Assembly (NCBI RefSeq): GCF_910591885.1
Contig: NW_025963556.1
Coordinates: forward strand, 1,922,001-1,986,000
Length of the DNA stretch: 64,000 nucleotides
From: Bombus terrestris
Lineage: Eukaryota; Arthropoda; Insecta; Hymenoptera; Apidae
Direction of reading: 5' to 3'
The notes beneath the pieces are model-generated. The model was not told the DNA's origin. It searched no databases and saw only the letters and a program-made list of their open reading frames with translations. Shown here piece by piece: positions 13,458 through 26,681 of this stretch. Every line of letters starts with the position of its first letter. Position 1 is the stretch's first letter. The position numbers and the translations under genes were made by a program.

Positions 13458-15901
13458 ACGTCATGTAGTATTACTTTATGACGTATGACGTCATGTAGTA
13501 TTACTTTATGACGTATGACGTCATGTAGTATTACTTTATGACGTATGACGTCATGTAGTATTTCGTTATAACGTATGACGTTATGCAGTATTACGATATA
13601 ACGTATGACGTTATGCGGTATTAGGTTATAACTTATGACGTTATGGAGTATTACGTTATAACGTATGACGTCATGTGGTATTACGTTATTACGAATAACG
13701 TTATATTATGTTACGTCATGTAGTATTACTTTATGACGTATGACGTCATGTAGTATTACTTTATGACGTATGACGTCATGTAGTATTACTTTATGACGTA
13801 TGACGTCATGTAGTATTACTTTATGACGTATGACGTCATGTAGTATTACTTTATGACGTATGACGTCATGTAGTATTACTTTATGACGTATGACGTCATG
13901 TAGTATTACTTTATGACGTATGACGTCATGTAGTATTACTTTATGACGTATGACGTCATGTAGTATTACTTTATGACGTATGACGTCATGTAGTATTACT
14001 TTATGACGTATGACGTCATGTAGTATTTCGTTATAACGTATGACGTTATGCAGTATTACGATATAACGTATGACGTTATGCGGTATTAGGTTATAACTTA
14101 TGACGTTATGGAGTATTACGTTATAACGTATGACGTCATGTGGTATTACGTTATTACGAATAACGTTATATTATGTTACGTCATGTAGTATTACTTTATG
14201 ACGTATGACGTCATGTAGTATTACTTTATGACGTATGACGTCATGTAGTATTACTTTATGACGTATGACGTCATGTAGTATTACTTTATGACGTATGACG
14301 TCATGTAGTATTACTTTATGACGTATGACGTCATGTAGTATTACTTTATGACGTATGACGTCATGTAGTATTACTTTATGACGTATGACGTCATGTAGTA
14401 TTACTTTATGACGTATGACGTCATGTAGTATTACTTTATGACGTATGACGTCATGTAGTATTTCGTTATAACGTATGACGTTATGCAGTATTACGATATA
14501 ACGTATGACGTTATGCAGTATTAGGTTATAACGTATGACGTCATGTAGTATTACTTTATGACGTATGACGTCATGTAGTATTACTTTATGACGTATGACG
14601 TCATGTAGTATTACTTTATGACGTATGACGTCATGTAGTATTACTTTATGACGTATGACGTCATGTAGTATTACTTTATGACGTATGACGTCATGTAGTA
14701 TTTCGTTATAACGTACGACGTTATGCAGTATTACGATATAACGTATGACGTTATGCGGTATTAGGTTATAACTTATGACGTTATGGAGTATTACGTTATA
14801 ACGTATGACGTCATGTGGTATTACGTTATTACGAATAACGTTATATTATGTTACGTCATGTAGTATTACTTTATGACGTATGACGTCATGTAGTATTACT
14901 TTATGACGTATGACGTCATGTAGTATTACTTTATGACGTATGACGTCATGTAGTATTACTTTATGACGTATGACGTCATGTAGTATTACTTTATGACGTA
15001 TGACGTCATGTAGTATTACTTTATGACGTATGACGTCATGTAGTATTACTTTATGACGTATGACGTCATGTAGTATTACTTTATGACGTATGACGTCATG
15101 TAGTATTACTTTATGACGTATGACGTCATGTAGTATTACTTTATGACGTATGACGTCATGTAGTATTTCGTTATAATGTATGACGTTATGCAGTATTACG
15201 ATATAACGTATGACGTTATGCGGTATTAGGTTATAACTTATGACGTTATGGAGTATTACGTTATAACGTATGACGTCATGTGGTATTACGTTATTACGAA
15301 TAACGTTATATTATGTTACGTCATGTAGTATTACTTTATGACGTATGACGTCATGTAGTATTACTTTATGACGTATGACGTCATGTAGTATTACTTTATG
15401 ACGTATGACGTCATGTAGTATTACTTTATGACGTATGACGTCATGTAGTATTACTTTATGACGTATGACGTCATGTAGTATTACTTTATGACGTATGACG
15501 TCATGTAGTATTACTTTATGACGTATGACGTCATGTAGTATTACTTTATGACGTATGACGTCATGTAGTATTACTTTATGACGTATGACGTCATGTAGTA
15601 TTACTTTATGACGTATGACGTCATGTAGTATTACTTTATGACGTATGACATCATGTAGTATTACTTTATGACGTATGACGTCATGTAGTATTACTTTATG
15701 ACGTATGACGTCATGTAGTATTTCGTTATGACGTATGACGTTATGCAGTATTACGATATAACGTATGACGTTATGCAGTATTAGGTTATAACGTATGACG
15801 TCATGTAGTATTACTTTATGACGTATGACGTCATGTAGTATTACTTTATGACGTATGACGTCATGTAGTATTACTTTATGAGGTATGACGTCATGTAGTA
15901 T
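13458..15901. repeat. long C-rich linker, no gene
   Basis: It is the longest linker after the first. It holds C runs of up to about 13 units, with separators near 13,559, 14,025, 14,459, 14,699, 15,165 and 15,719. Rare variants are tacgacg (14,713), ttataatgtatg (15,175) and gacatcatg (15,649). It ends in the ttatgaggtatg variant (15,877) that precedes every alpha module. The 14.7-kb super-repeat starts inside it. Confidence 0.85.
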
Positions 15902-17980
15902 TTCGTTTTAACGTACAACGTTATATAGAATTACGATATAACGCACAACGTTATATCGTATTACGTTATAACTTATCATGTCATGTAGTATTACGTTATA
16001 ACATATGACTTTATGTAGTATTACGTTATTACGAATAACGTTATATTGTGTAACTTTATAACGTATGACCTTATGTTGTATTACGTTATAACGTATAAAG
16101 ACATGTAGTATTACGTTATAACGTATGACGTCATGTGGTATTACGTTATTACGAATATCGTAATATTGTATTACTTTATGACGTATGACGTCATGTAGTA
16201 TTACTATATGACGTATGACGTCATGTAGTATTACTATATGACGTATGACGTCATGTAGTATTAGGTTATAACGTATGAAGTTATGTATTATTACGATATA
16301 ACGTATGACGTTAAGCAGTATTAGGTTATAACGTATGACGTTATGTAGTATTAGGTTATAACGTATGGCGTTATGTAGTATTACGATATAACGTATGACG
16401 TTATGCAGTATTACGTTATAACGTATGACGTTATGTAGTGTTACGTTATAATGTATGACGTTATGTAGCATTACGGTATTTCGAACAACGTTGTATTGTG
16501 TTACTTTATAACGTATGACGTTATGTAGTGTTACGTTATAACGTATGACGCCGTGTAGTATTACGTTATAAGTATAACATTATGTAGTATCACGTTATAG
16601 CGTATGACGTCATGTAGTATTACGTTATTACGAATATCGTAATATTGTGTTACTTTATGACGTATGACGTCATGTAATATTGCTTTATGACGTATGACGT
16701 CATGTAGTATTTCCTTATAACGTATGACGTTATGTAGTATTACGATATAACGTATGACGTTATGCAGTACTACGTTATAACGTATGACTTTATGTAGTGT
16801 TACGTTATAACGTATGACGTTATGTATTAGTACGATATAACGTATGACGTTATGCAGTATGAGGTTATAACGTATGACGTCATGTAGTTTTGCGTTATAA
16901 CATATGACGTCATGTAGTATTAGGTTATAACGTATGCCGTCATGTAGTATTACGTTATAACATATGACGTCATGTAGTAATACGATATAACGTACAACGT
17001 TATATAGAATTACGATATAACGCACAACGTTATGTCGTATTACGTTATAACGTATCATGTCATGTAGTATTACGTTATTACGAATAACGTTATATTGTGT
17101 TACCTTATAACGTGTGACCTTTTGTTGTATTACGTTATAACGTATAAAGGCATGTAGTATTACGTTGTAACGTATGACGTCATGTAGTATTACTTTATGA
17201 CGTATGACGTCATGTAGTATTATGTTATAACATATGCCGTCATGTAGTATTACGTTATAACATATGACGTCATGTAATATTACGATATAACGTACAGCGT
17301 TATATAGAATTACGATATAACGCACAACGTTATGTCGTATTACGTTATACCGTATGACGTTATATTGTGTTACTTTATGACGTTTGACGTCATGTAGTAT
17401 TACTTTATGACGTATGCCGTCATGTAGTATTACGTTATAACATATGACGTCATGTAGTAATACGATATAACGTACAACGTTATATAGAATTACGATATAA
17501 CGCACAACGTTATGTCGTATTACGTTATAACGTATCATGTCATGTAGTATTACGTTATAACTTATGACGTTATGGAGTATTACGTTATTACGTATGACGT
17601 CATGTGGTATTACGTTATTACGAATAACGTTATGTTGTGTTATTTTATAACGTATGACCTTATGTTGTATTACGTTATAACGTATAAAGGCATGTAGTAT
17701 TACGTTGTTACGTACGGCGTCATGTAGAATTACGTTATAACGTATTCCGTCATGTAGTATTACGTTATAACATATGACGTCATGTAGTATTACGATATAA
17801 CGTACAACGTTATATAGAATTACGATATAACGCACAACGTTATGTCGTATTACGTTATAACTTATCATGTCATGTAGTATTACGTTATAACGTATGACGT
17901 TATGTAGTATTACGTTATTACGAATAACGTTATATTGTGTAACTTTATAACGTATGACCTTACGTTGTATTACGTTATAA
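15902..17980. repeat. alpha module 1
   Basis: It is 2,079 bp, from ttcgttttaacg to the monomer after gaccttacgttg. The anchor gcattacgg is at 16,468 and the 29-bp unit near 16,570. Five copies of the acgtacaacg/acgcacaacg pair lie near 15,911, 16,990, 17,290, 17,470 and 17,800. Private variants gtttgacg (17,383), tatgttgtgtt (17,631) and gcagtattacg (16,404) separate it from most other alphas. The first two of these are shared with the alpha at 30,641. Confidence 0.9.
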
Positions 17981-18615
17981 CGTATGACGTCATGTAGTAT
18001 TACTTTATGACGTATGACGTCATGTAGTATTACTTTATGACGTATGACGTCATGTAGTATTACTTTATGACGTATGACGTCATGTAGTATTACTTTATGA
18101 CGTATGACGTCATGTAGTATTTCGTTATAACGTATGACGTTATGCAGTATTACGATATAACGTATGACGTTATGCGGTATTAGGTTATAACTTATGACGT
18201 TATGGAGTATTACGTTATAACGTATGACGTCATGTGGTATTACGTTATTACGAATAACGTTATATTATGTTACGTCATGTAGTATTACTTTATGACGTAT
18301 GACGTCATGTAGTATTACTTTATGACGTATGACGTCATGTAGTATTACTTTATGACGTATGACGTCATGTAGTATTACTTTATGACGTATGACGTCATGT
18401 AGTATTACTTTATGACGTATGACGTCATGTAGTATTACTTTATGACGTATGACGTCATGTAGTATTTCGTTATAACGTATGACGTTATGCAGTATTACGA
18501 TATAACGTATGACGTTATGCAGTATTAGGTTATAACGTATGACGTCATGTAGTATTACTTTATGACGTATGACGTCATGTAGTATTACTTTATGACGTAT
18601 GACGTCATGTAGTAT
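17981..18615. repeat. alpha-to-beta linker (635 bp), no gene
   Basis: It holds about five C units, a full separator from 18,119, about six more C units, a short gcag separator from 18,463, then two to three C units. Confidence 0.85.
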
Positions 18616-19380
18616 TTCGTTTTAACGTACAACGTTATATAGAATTACGATATAACGCACAACGTTATGTCGTATTACGTTATAACTTATCATGTCATGT
18701 AGTATTACGTTATAACGTATGACGTTATGTAGTATTACGTTATTACGAATAACGTTATATTGTGTAACTTTATAACGTATGACCTTATGTTGTATTACGT
18801 TATAACGTATAAAGACATGTAGTATTACGTTATAACGTATGACGTCATGTGGTATTACGTTATTACGAATATCGTAATATTGTATTACTTTATGACGTAT
18901 GACGTCATGTAGTATTACTATATGACGTATGACGTCATGTAGTATTACTATATGACGTATAACGTCATGTAGTATTAGGTTATAACGTATGAAGTTATGT
19001 ATTATTACGATATAACGTATGACGTTAAGCAGCATTAGGTTATAACGTATGACGTTATGTAGTATTAGGTTATAACGTATGGCGTTATGTAGTATTACGA
19101 TATAACGTATGACGTTATGCAGTACTACGTTATAACGTATGACGTTATGTAGTGTTACGTTATAATGTATGACGTTATGTAGCATTACGGTATTTCGAAC
19201 AACGTTGTATTGTGTTACTTTATAACGTATGACGTTATGTAGTGTTACGTTATAACGTATGACGCCGTGTAGTATTACGTTATAAGTATAACATTATGTA
19301 GTATCACGTTATAGCGTATGACGCCATGTGGTATTACGTTATTACGAATAACGTTATATTATGTTACTTTATGACATATG
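18616..19380. repeat. beta module
   Basis: It is 765 bp, with the same head as alpha. It has gttatgtcg where alpha has gttatatcg, gtataacgtcatg and ttaagcagcattagg before the anchor at 19,182, and gccatgtgg after the 29-bp unit. It ends gacatatg. It lacks the 1.4-kb distal part of alpha. Confidence 0.88.
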
Positions 19381-19979
19381 ACGTCATGTAGTATTACTTT
19401 ATGACGTATGACGTCATGTAGTATTACTTTATGACGTATGACGTCATGTAGTATTACTTTATGACGTATGACGTCATGTAGTATTTCGTTATAACGTATG
19501 ACGTTATGCAGTATTACGATATAACGTATGACGTTATGCGGTATTAGGTTATAACTTATGGCGTTATGGAGTATTACGTTATAACGTATGACGTCATGTG
19601 GTATTACGTTATTACGAATAACGTTATATTATGTTACGTCATGTAGTATTACTTTATGACGTATGACGTCATGTAGTATTACTTTATGACGTATGACGTC
19701 ATGTAGTATTACTTTATGACGTATGACGTCATGTAGTATTTCGTTATGACGTATGACGTTATGCAGTATTACGATATAACGTATGACGTTATGCAGTATT
19801 AGGTTATAACGTATGACGTCATGTAGTATTACTTTATGACGTATGACGTCATGTAGTATTACTTTATGACGTATGACGTCATGTAGTATTACTTTATGAC
19901 GTATGACGTCATGTAGTATTACTTTATGACGTATGACGTCATGTAGTATTACTTTATGAGGTATGACGTCATGTAGTAT
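19381..19979. repeat. beta-to-alpha linker (599 bp), no gene
   Basis: C runs flank separators near 19,480 and 19,739. A cttatggcg variant is near 19,555, and ttatgaggtatg near 19,955 precedes the next module. Confidence 0.85.
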
Positions 19980-22058
19980 TTCGTTTTAACGTACAACGTT
20001 ATATAGAATTACGATATAACGCACAACGTTATATCGTATTACGTTATAACTTATCATGTCATGTAGTATTACGTTATAACATATGACTTTATGTAGTATT
20101 ACGTTATTACGAATAACGTTATATTGTGTAACTTTATAACGTATGACCTTATGTTGTATTACGTTATATCGTATAAAGACATGTAGTATTACGTTATAAC
20201 GTATGACGTCATGTGGTATTACGTTATTACGAATATCGTAATATTGTATTACTTTATGACGTATGACGTCATGTAGTATTACTATATGACGTATGACGTC
20301 ATGTAGTATTACTATATGACGTATGACGTCATGTAGTATTAGGTTATAACGTATGAAGTTATGTATTATTACGATATAACGTATGACGTTAAGCAGTATT
20401 AGGTTATAACGTATGACGTTATGTAGTATTAGGTTATAACGTATGGCGTTATGTAGTATTACGATATAACGTATGACGTTATGCAGTACTACGTTATAAC
20501 GTATGACGTTATGTAGTGTTACGTTATAATGTATGACGTTATGTAGCATTACGGTATTTCGAACAACGTTGTATTGTGTTACTTTATAACGTATGACGTT
20601 ATGTAGTGTTACGTTATAACGTATGACGCCGTGTAGTATTACGTTATAAGTATAACATTATGTAGTATCACGTTATAGCGTATGACGTCATGTAGTATTA
20701 CGTTATTACGAATATCGTAATATTGTGTTACTTTATGACGTATGACGTCATGTAATATTGCTTTATGACGTATGACGTCATGTAGTATTTCCTTATAACG
20801 TATGACGTTATGTAGTATTACGATATAACGTATGACGTTATGCAGTACTACGTTATAACGTATGACTTTATGTAGTGTTACGTTATAACGTATGACGTTA
20901 TGTATTAGTACGATATAACGTATGACGTTATGCAGTATGAGGTTATAACGTATGACGTCATGTAGTTTTGCGTTATAACGTATGACGTCATGTAGTATTA
21001 GGTTATAACGTATGCCGTCATGTAGTATTACGTTATAACATATGACGTCATGTAGTAATACGATATAACGTACAACGTTATATAGAATTACGATATAACG
21101 CACAACGTTATGTCGTATTACGTTATAACGTATCATGTCATGTAGTATTACGTTATTACGAATAACGTTATATTGTGTTACCTTATAACGTGTGACCTTT
21201 TGTTGTATTACGTTATAACGTATAAAGGCATGTAGTATTACGTTGTAACGTATGACGTCATGTAGTATTACTTTATGACGTATGACGTCATGTAGTATTA
21301 TGTTATAACATATCCCGTCATGTAGTATTACGTTATAACATATGACGTCATGTAATATTACGATATAACGTACAGCGTTATATAGAATTACGATATAACG
21401 CACAACGTTATGTCGTATTACGTTATACCGTATGACGTTATATTGTGTTACTTTATGACGTATGACGTCATGTAGTATTACTTTATGACGTATGCCGTCA
21501 TGTAGTATTACGTTATAACATATGACGTCATGTAGTAATACGATATAACGTACAACGTTATATAGAATTACGATATAACGCACAACGTTATGTCGTATTA
21601 CGTTATAACGTATCATGTCATGTAGTATTACGTTATAACTTATGACGTTATGGAGTATTACGTTATTACGTATGACGTCATGTGGTATTACGTTATTACG
21701 AATAACGTTATATTGTGTTATTTTATAACGTATGACCTTATGTTGTATTACGTTATAACGTATAAAGGCATGTAGTATTACGTTGTTACGTACGGCGTCA
21801 TGTAGAATTACGTTATAACGTATTCCGTCATGTAGTATTACGTTATAACATATGACGTCATGTAGTATTACGATATAACGTACAACGTTATATAGAATTA
21901 CGATATAACGCACAACGTTATGTCGTATTACGTTATAACTTATCATGTCATGTAGTATTACGTTATAACGTATGACGTTATGTAGTATTACGTTATTACG
22001 AATAACGTTATATTGTGTAACTTTATAACGTATGACCTTACGTTGTATTACGTTATAA
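19980..22058. repeat. alpha module 2
   Basis: It has the same length and internal order as the alpha at 15,902, exactly 4,078 bp downstream. Variants are ttatatcgtataaag near 20,165 and a private atatcccg near 21,311. The anchor is at 20,546 and the 29-bp unit near 20,648. Confidence 0.9.
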
Positions 22059-22723
22059 CGTATGACGTCATGTAGTATTACTTTATGACGTATGACGTCA
22101 TGTAGTATTACTTTATGACGTATGACGTCATGTAGTATTACTTTATGACGTATGACGTCATGTAGTATTACTTTATGACGTATGACGTCATGTAGTATTT
22201 CGTTATAACGTATGACGTTATGCAGTATTACGATATAACGTATGACGTTATGCGGTATTAGGTTATAACTTATGACGTTATGGAGTATTACGTTATAACG
22301 TATGACGTCATGTGGTATTACGTTATTACGAATAACGTTATATTATGTTACGTCATGTAGTATTACTTTATGACGTATGACGTCATGTAGTATTACTTTA
22401 TGACGTATGACGTCATGTAGTATTACTTTATGACGTATGACGTCATGTAGTATTACTTTATGACGTATGACGTCATGTAGTATTACTTTATGACGTATGA
22501 CGTCATGTAGTATTACTTTATGACGTATGACGTCATGTAGTATTACTTTATGACGTATGACGTCATGTAGTATTTCGTTATAACGTATGACGTTATGCAG
22601 TATTACGATATAACGTATGACGTTATGCAGTATTAGGTTATAACGTATGACGTCATGTAGTATTACTTTATGACGTATGACGTCATGTAGTATTACTTTA
22701 TGACGTATGACGTCATGTAGTAT
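22059..22723. repeat. alpha-to-beta linker (665 bp), no gene
   Basis: It is like the linker at 17,981 but one 30-bp C unit longer in the second run. Confidence 0.85.
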
Positions 22724-23488
22724 TTCGTTTTAACGTACAACGTTATATAGAATTACGATATAACGCACAACGTTATGTCGTATTACGTTATAACTTATCA
22801 TGTCATGTAGTATTACGTTATAACGTATGACGTTATGTAGTATTACGTTATTACGAATAACGTTATATTGTGTAACTTTATAACGTATGACCTTATGTTG
22901 TATTACGTTATAACGTATAAAGACATGTAGTATTACGTTATAACGTATGACGTCATGTAGTATTACGTTATTACGAATATCGTAATATTGTATTACTTTA
23001 TGACGTATGACGTCATGTAGTATTACTATATGACGTATGACGTCATGTAGTATTACTATATGACGTATAACGTCATGTAGTATTAGGTTATAACGTATGA
23101 AGTTATGTATTATTACGATATAACGTATGACGTTAAGCAGCATTAGGTTATAACGTATGACGTTATGTAGTATTAGGTTATAACGTATGGCGTTATGTAG
23201 TATTACGATATAACGTATGACGTTATGCAGTACTACGTTATAACGTATGACGTTATGTAGTGTTACGTTATAATGTATGACGTTATGTAGCATTACGGTA
23301 TTTCGAACAACGTTGTATTGTGTTACTTTATAACGTATGACGTTATGTAGTGTTACGTTATAACGTATGACGCCGTGTAGTATTACGTTATAAGTATAAC
23401 ATTATGTAGTATCACGTTATAGCGTATGACGCCATGTGGTATTACGTTATTACGAATAACGTTATATTATGTTACTTTATGACATATG
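22724..23488. repeat. beta module
   Basis: It matches the beta at 18,616 except for gtcatgtagtattacg near 22,951, where the others have gtgg. The anchor is at 23,290. Confidence 0.88.
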
Positions 23489-24350
23489 ACGTCATGTAGT
23501 ATTACTTTATGACGTATGACGTCATGTAGTATTACTTTATGACGTATGACGTCATGTAGTATTACTTTATGACGTATGACGTCATGTAGTATTTCGTTAT
23601 AACGTATGACGTTATGCAGTATTACGATATAACGTATGACGTTATGCGGTATTAGGTTATAACTTATGACGTTATGGAGTATTACGTTATAACGTATGAC
23701 GTCATGTGGTATTACGTTATTACGAATAACGTTATATTATGTTACGTCATGTAGTATTACTTTATGACGTATGACGTCATGTAGTATTACTTTATGACGT
23801 ATGACGTCATGTAGTATTATTTTATGACGTATGACGTCATGTAGTATTACTTTATGACGTATGACGTCATGTAGTATTACTTTATGACGTATGACGTCAT
23901 GTAGTATTACTTTATGACGTATGACGTCATGTAGTATTTCGTTATAACGTATGACGTTATGCAGTATTACGATATAACGTATGACGTTATGCGGTATTAG
24001 GTTATAACTTATGACGTTATGGAGTATTACGTTATAACGTATGACGTCATGTGGTATTACGTTATTACGAATAACGTTATATTATGTTACGTCATGTAGT
24101 ATTACTTTATGACGTATGACGTCATGTAGTATTACTTTATGACGTATGACGTCATGTAGTATTACTTTATGACGTATGACGTCATGTAGTATTACTTTAT
24201 GACGTATGACGTCATGTAGTATTACTTTATGACGTATGACGTCATGTAGTATTACTTTATGACGTATGACGTCATGTAGTATTACTTTATGACGTATGAC
24301 GTCATGTAGTATTACTTTATGACGTATGACGTCATGTAGTATTTCGTTAT
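23489..24350. repeat. linker leading into an alpha tail (862 bp), no gene
   Basis: It has three C runs and separators near 23,589, 23,937 and 24,341. A gtattattttatg variant is near 23,815. The run from 24,090 to 24,340 holds eight to nine C units in succession. Confidence 0.85.
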
Positions 24351-24682
24351 AACGTATGACCTTATGTTGTATTACGTTATAACGTATAAAGGCATGTAGT
24401 ATTACGTTGTTACGTACGGCGTCATGTAGAATTACGTTATAACGTATTCCGTCATGTAGTATTACGTTATAACATATGACGTCATGTAGTATTACGATAT
24501 AACGTACAACGTTATATAGAATTACGATATAACGCACAACGTTATGTCGTATTACGTTATAACTTATCATGTCATGTAGTATTACGTTATAACGTATGAC
24601 GTTATGTAGTATTACGTTATTACGAATAACGTTATATTGTGTAACTTTATAACGTATGACCTTACGTTGTATTACGTTATAA
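24351..24682. repeat. truncated alpha tail, 332 bp
   Basis: The sequence from aacgtatgacc to the last monomer matches alpha positions 17,649-17,980 at an offset of 6,702 bp. The proximal 1.75 kb of alpha is absent and a C run abuts the breakpoint directly. This indicates unequal exchange between a C-run monomer and an alpha monomer in the same 30-bp phase. The same junction occurs at 39,090. Confidence 0.85.
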
Positions 24683-25317
24683 CGTATGACGTCATGTAGT
24701 ATTACTTTATGACGTATGACGTCATGTAGTATTACTTTATGACGTATGACGTCATGTAGTATTACTTTATGACGTATGACGTCATGTAGTATTACTTTAT
24801 GACGTATGACGTCATGTAGTATTTCGTTATAACGTATGACGTTATGCAGTATTACGATATAACGTATGACGTTATGCGGTATTAGGTTATAACTTATGAC
24901 GTTATGGAGTATTACGTTATAACGTATGACGTCATGTGGTATTACGTTATTACGAATAACGTTATATTATGTTACGTCATGTAGTATTACTTTATGACGT
25001 ATGACGTCATGTAGTATTACTTTATGACGTATGACGTCATGTAGTATTACTTTATGACGTATGACGTCATGTAGTATTACTTTATGACGTATGACGTCAT
25101 GTAGTATTACTTTATGACGTATGACGTCATGTAGTATTACTTTATGACGTATGACGTCATGTAGTATTTCGTTATAACGTATGACGTTATGCAGTATTAC
25201 GATATAACGTATGACGTTATGCAGTATTAGGTTATAACGTATGACGTCATGTAGTATTACTTTATGACGTATGACGTCATGTAGTATTACTTTATGACGT
25301 ATGACGTCATGTAGTAT
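24683..25317. repeat. alpha-tail-to-beta linker (635 bp), no gene
   Basis: It has the same organisation and length as 17,981-18,615. Confidence 0.85.
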
Positions 25318-26082
25318 TTCGTTTTAACGTACAACGTTATATAGAATTACGATATAACGCACAACGTTATGTCGTATTACGTTATAACTTATCATGTCAT
25401 GTAGTATTACGTTATAACGTATGACGTTATGTAGTATTACGTTATTACGAATAACGTTATATTGTGTAACTTTATAACGTATGACCTTATGTTGTATTAC
25501 GTTATAACGTATAAAGACATGTAGTATTACGTTATAACGTATGACGTCATGTGGTATTACGTTATTACGAATATCGTAATATTGTATTACTTTATGACGT
25601 ATGACGTCATGTAGTATTACTATATGACGTATGACGTCATGTAGTATTACTATATGACGTATAACGTCATGTAGTATTAGGTTATAACGTATGAAGTTAT
25701 GTATTATTACGATATAACGTATGACGTTAAGCAGCATTAGGTTATAACGTATGACGTTATGTAGTATTAGGTTATAACGTATGGCGTTATGTAGTATTAC
25801 GATATAACGTATGACGTTATGCAGTACTACGTTATAACGTATGACGTTATGTAGTGTTACGTTATAATGTATGACGTTATGTAGCATTACGGTATTTCGA
25901 ACAACGTTGTATTGTGTTACTTTATAACGTATGACGTTATGTAGTGTTACGTTATAACGTATGACGCCGTGTAGTATTACGTTATAAGTATAACATTATG
26001 TAGTATCACGTTATAGCGTATGACGCCATGTGGTATTACGTTATTACGAATAACGTTATATTATGTTACTTTATGACATATG
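25318..26082. repeat. beta module
   Basis: A standard 765-bp beta with the anchor at 25,884, gccatgtgg near 26,024 and final gacatatg at 26,075-26,082. Confidence 0.88.
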
Positions 26083-26681
26083 ACGTCATGTAGTATTACT
26101 TTATGACGTATGACGTCATGTAGTATTACTTTATGACGTATGACGTCATGTAGTATTACTTTATGACGTATGACGTCATGTAGTATTTCGTTATAACGTA
26201 TGACGTTATGCAGTATTACGATATAACGTATGACGTTATGCGGTATTAGGTTATAACTTATGGCGTTATGGAGTATTACGTTATAACGTATGACGTCATG
26301 TGGTATTACGTTATTACGAATAACGTTATATTATGTTACGTCATGTAGTATTACTTTATGACGTATGACGTCATGTAGTATTACTTTATGACGTATGACG
26401 TCATGTAGTATTACTTTATGACGTATGACGTCATGTAGTATTTCGTTATGACGTATGACGTTATGCAGTATTACGATATAACGTATGACGTTATGCAGTA
26501 TTAGGTTATAACGTATGACGTCATGTAGTATTACTTTATGACGTATGACGTCATGTAGTATTACTTTATGACGTATGACGTCATGTAGTATTACTTTATG
26601 ACGTATGACGTCATGTAGTATTACTTTATGACGTATGACGTCATGTAGTATTACTTTATGAGGTATGACGTCATGTAGTAT
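26083..26681. repeat. beta-to-alpha linker (599 bp), no gene
   Basis: It matches 19,381-19,979, including the cttatggcg variant near 26,257 and ttatgaggtatg near 26,657. Confidence 0.85.

Larger units (their letters stand above)
4265..14190. repeat. 3,569-bp higher-order repeat, about 2.8 copies
   Basis: Gamma modules start at 4,415, 7,984 and 11,553, exactly 3,569 bp apart, and the linkers between them have the same length (1,664 bp). Between the first two copies I noticed one base change near 4,807 (actttata against acgttata). I saw none between the second and third. The match ends near 14,190, where the third linker lacks an extra gtggtatt separator piece found near 7,048 and 10,617. Confidence 0.88.

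Noticed and set aside
16561..17868. A 435-codon minus-strand frame conserved in every alpha module as a multicopy gene family
   Set aside because: Conservation of length follows from the constant module length and covers non-coding parts equally. The frame starts in a variant monomer (cttatcatg) and stops at the 29-bp unit.
18622..19185. A 187-codon minus-strand frame repeated in alpha and beta modules as a gene
   Set aside because: Same reasoning. It is bounded by the ttttaacg variant and the gcat variant of the monomer and encodes only the 10-residue period.
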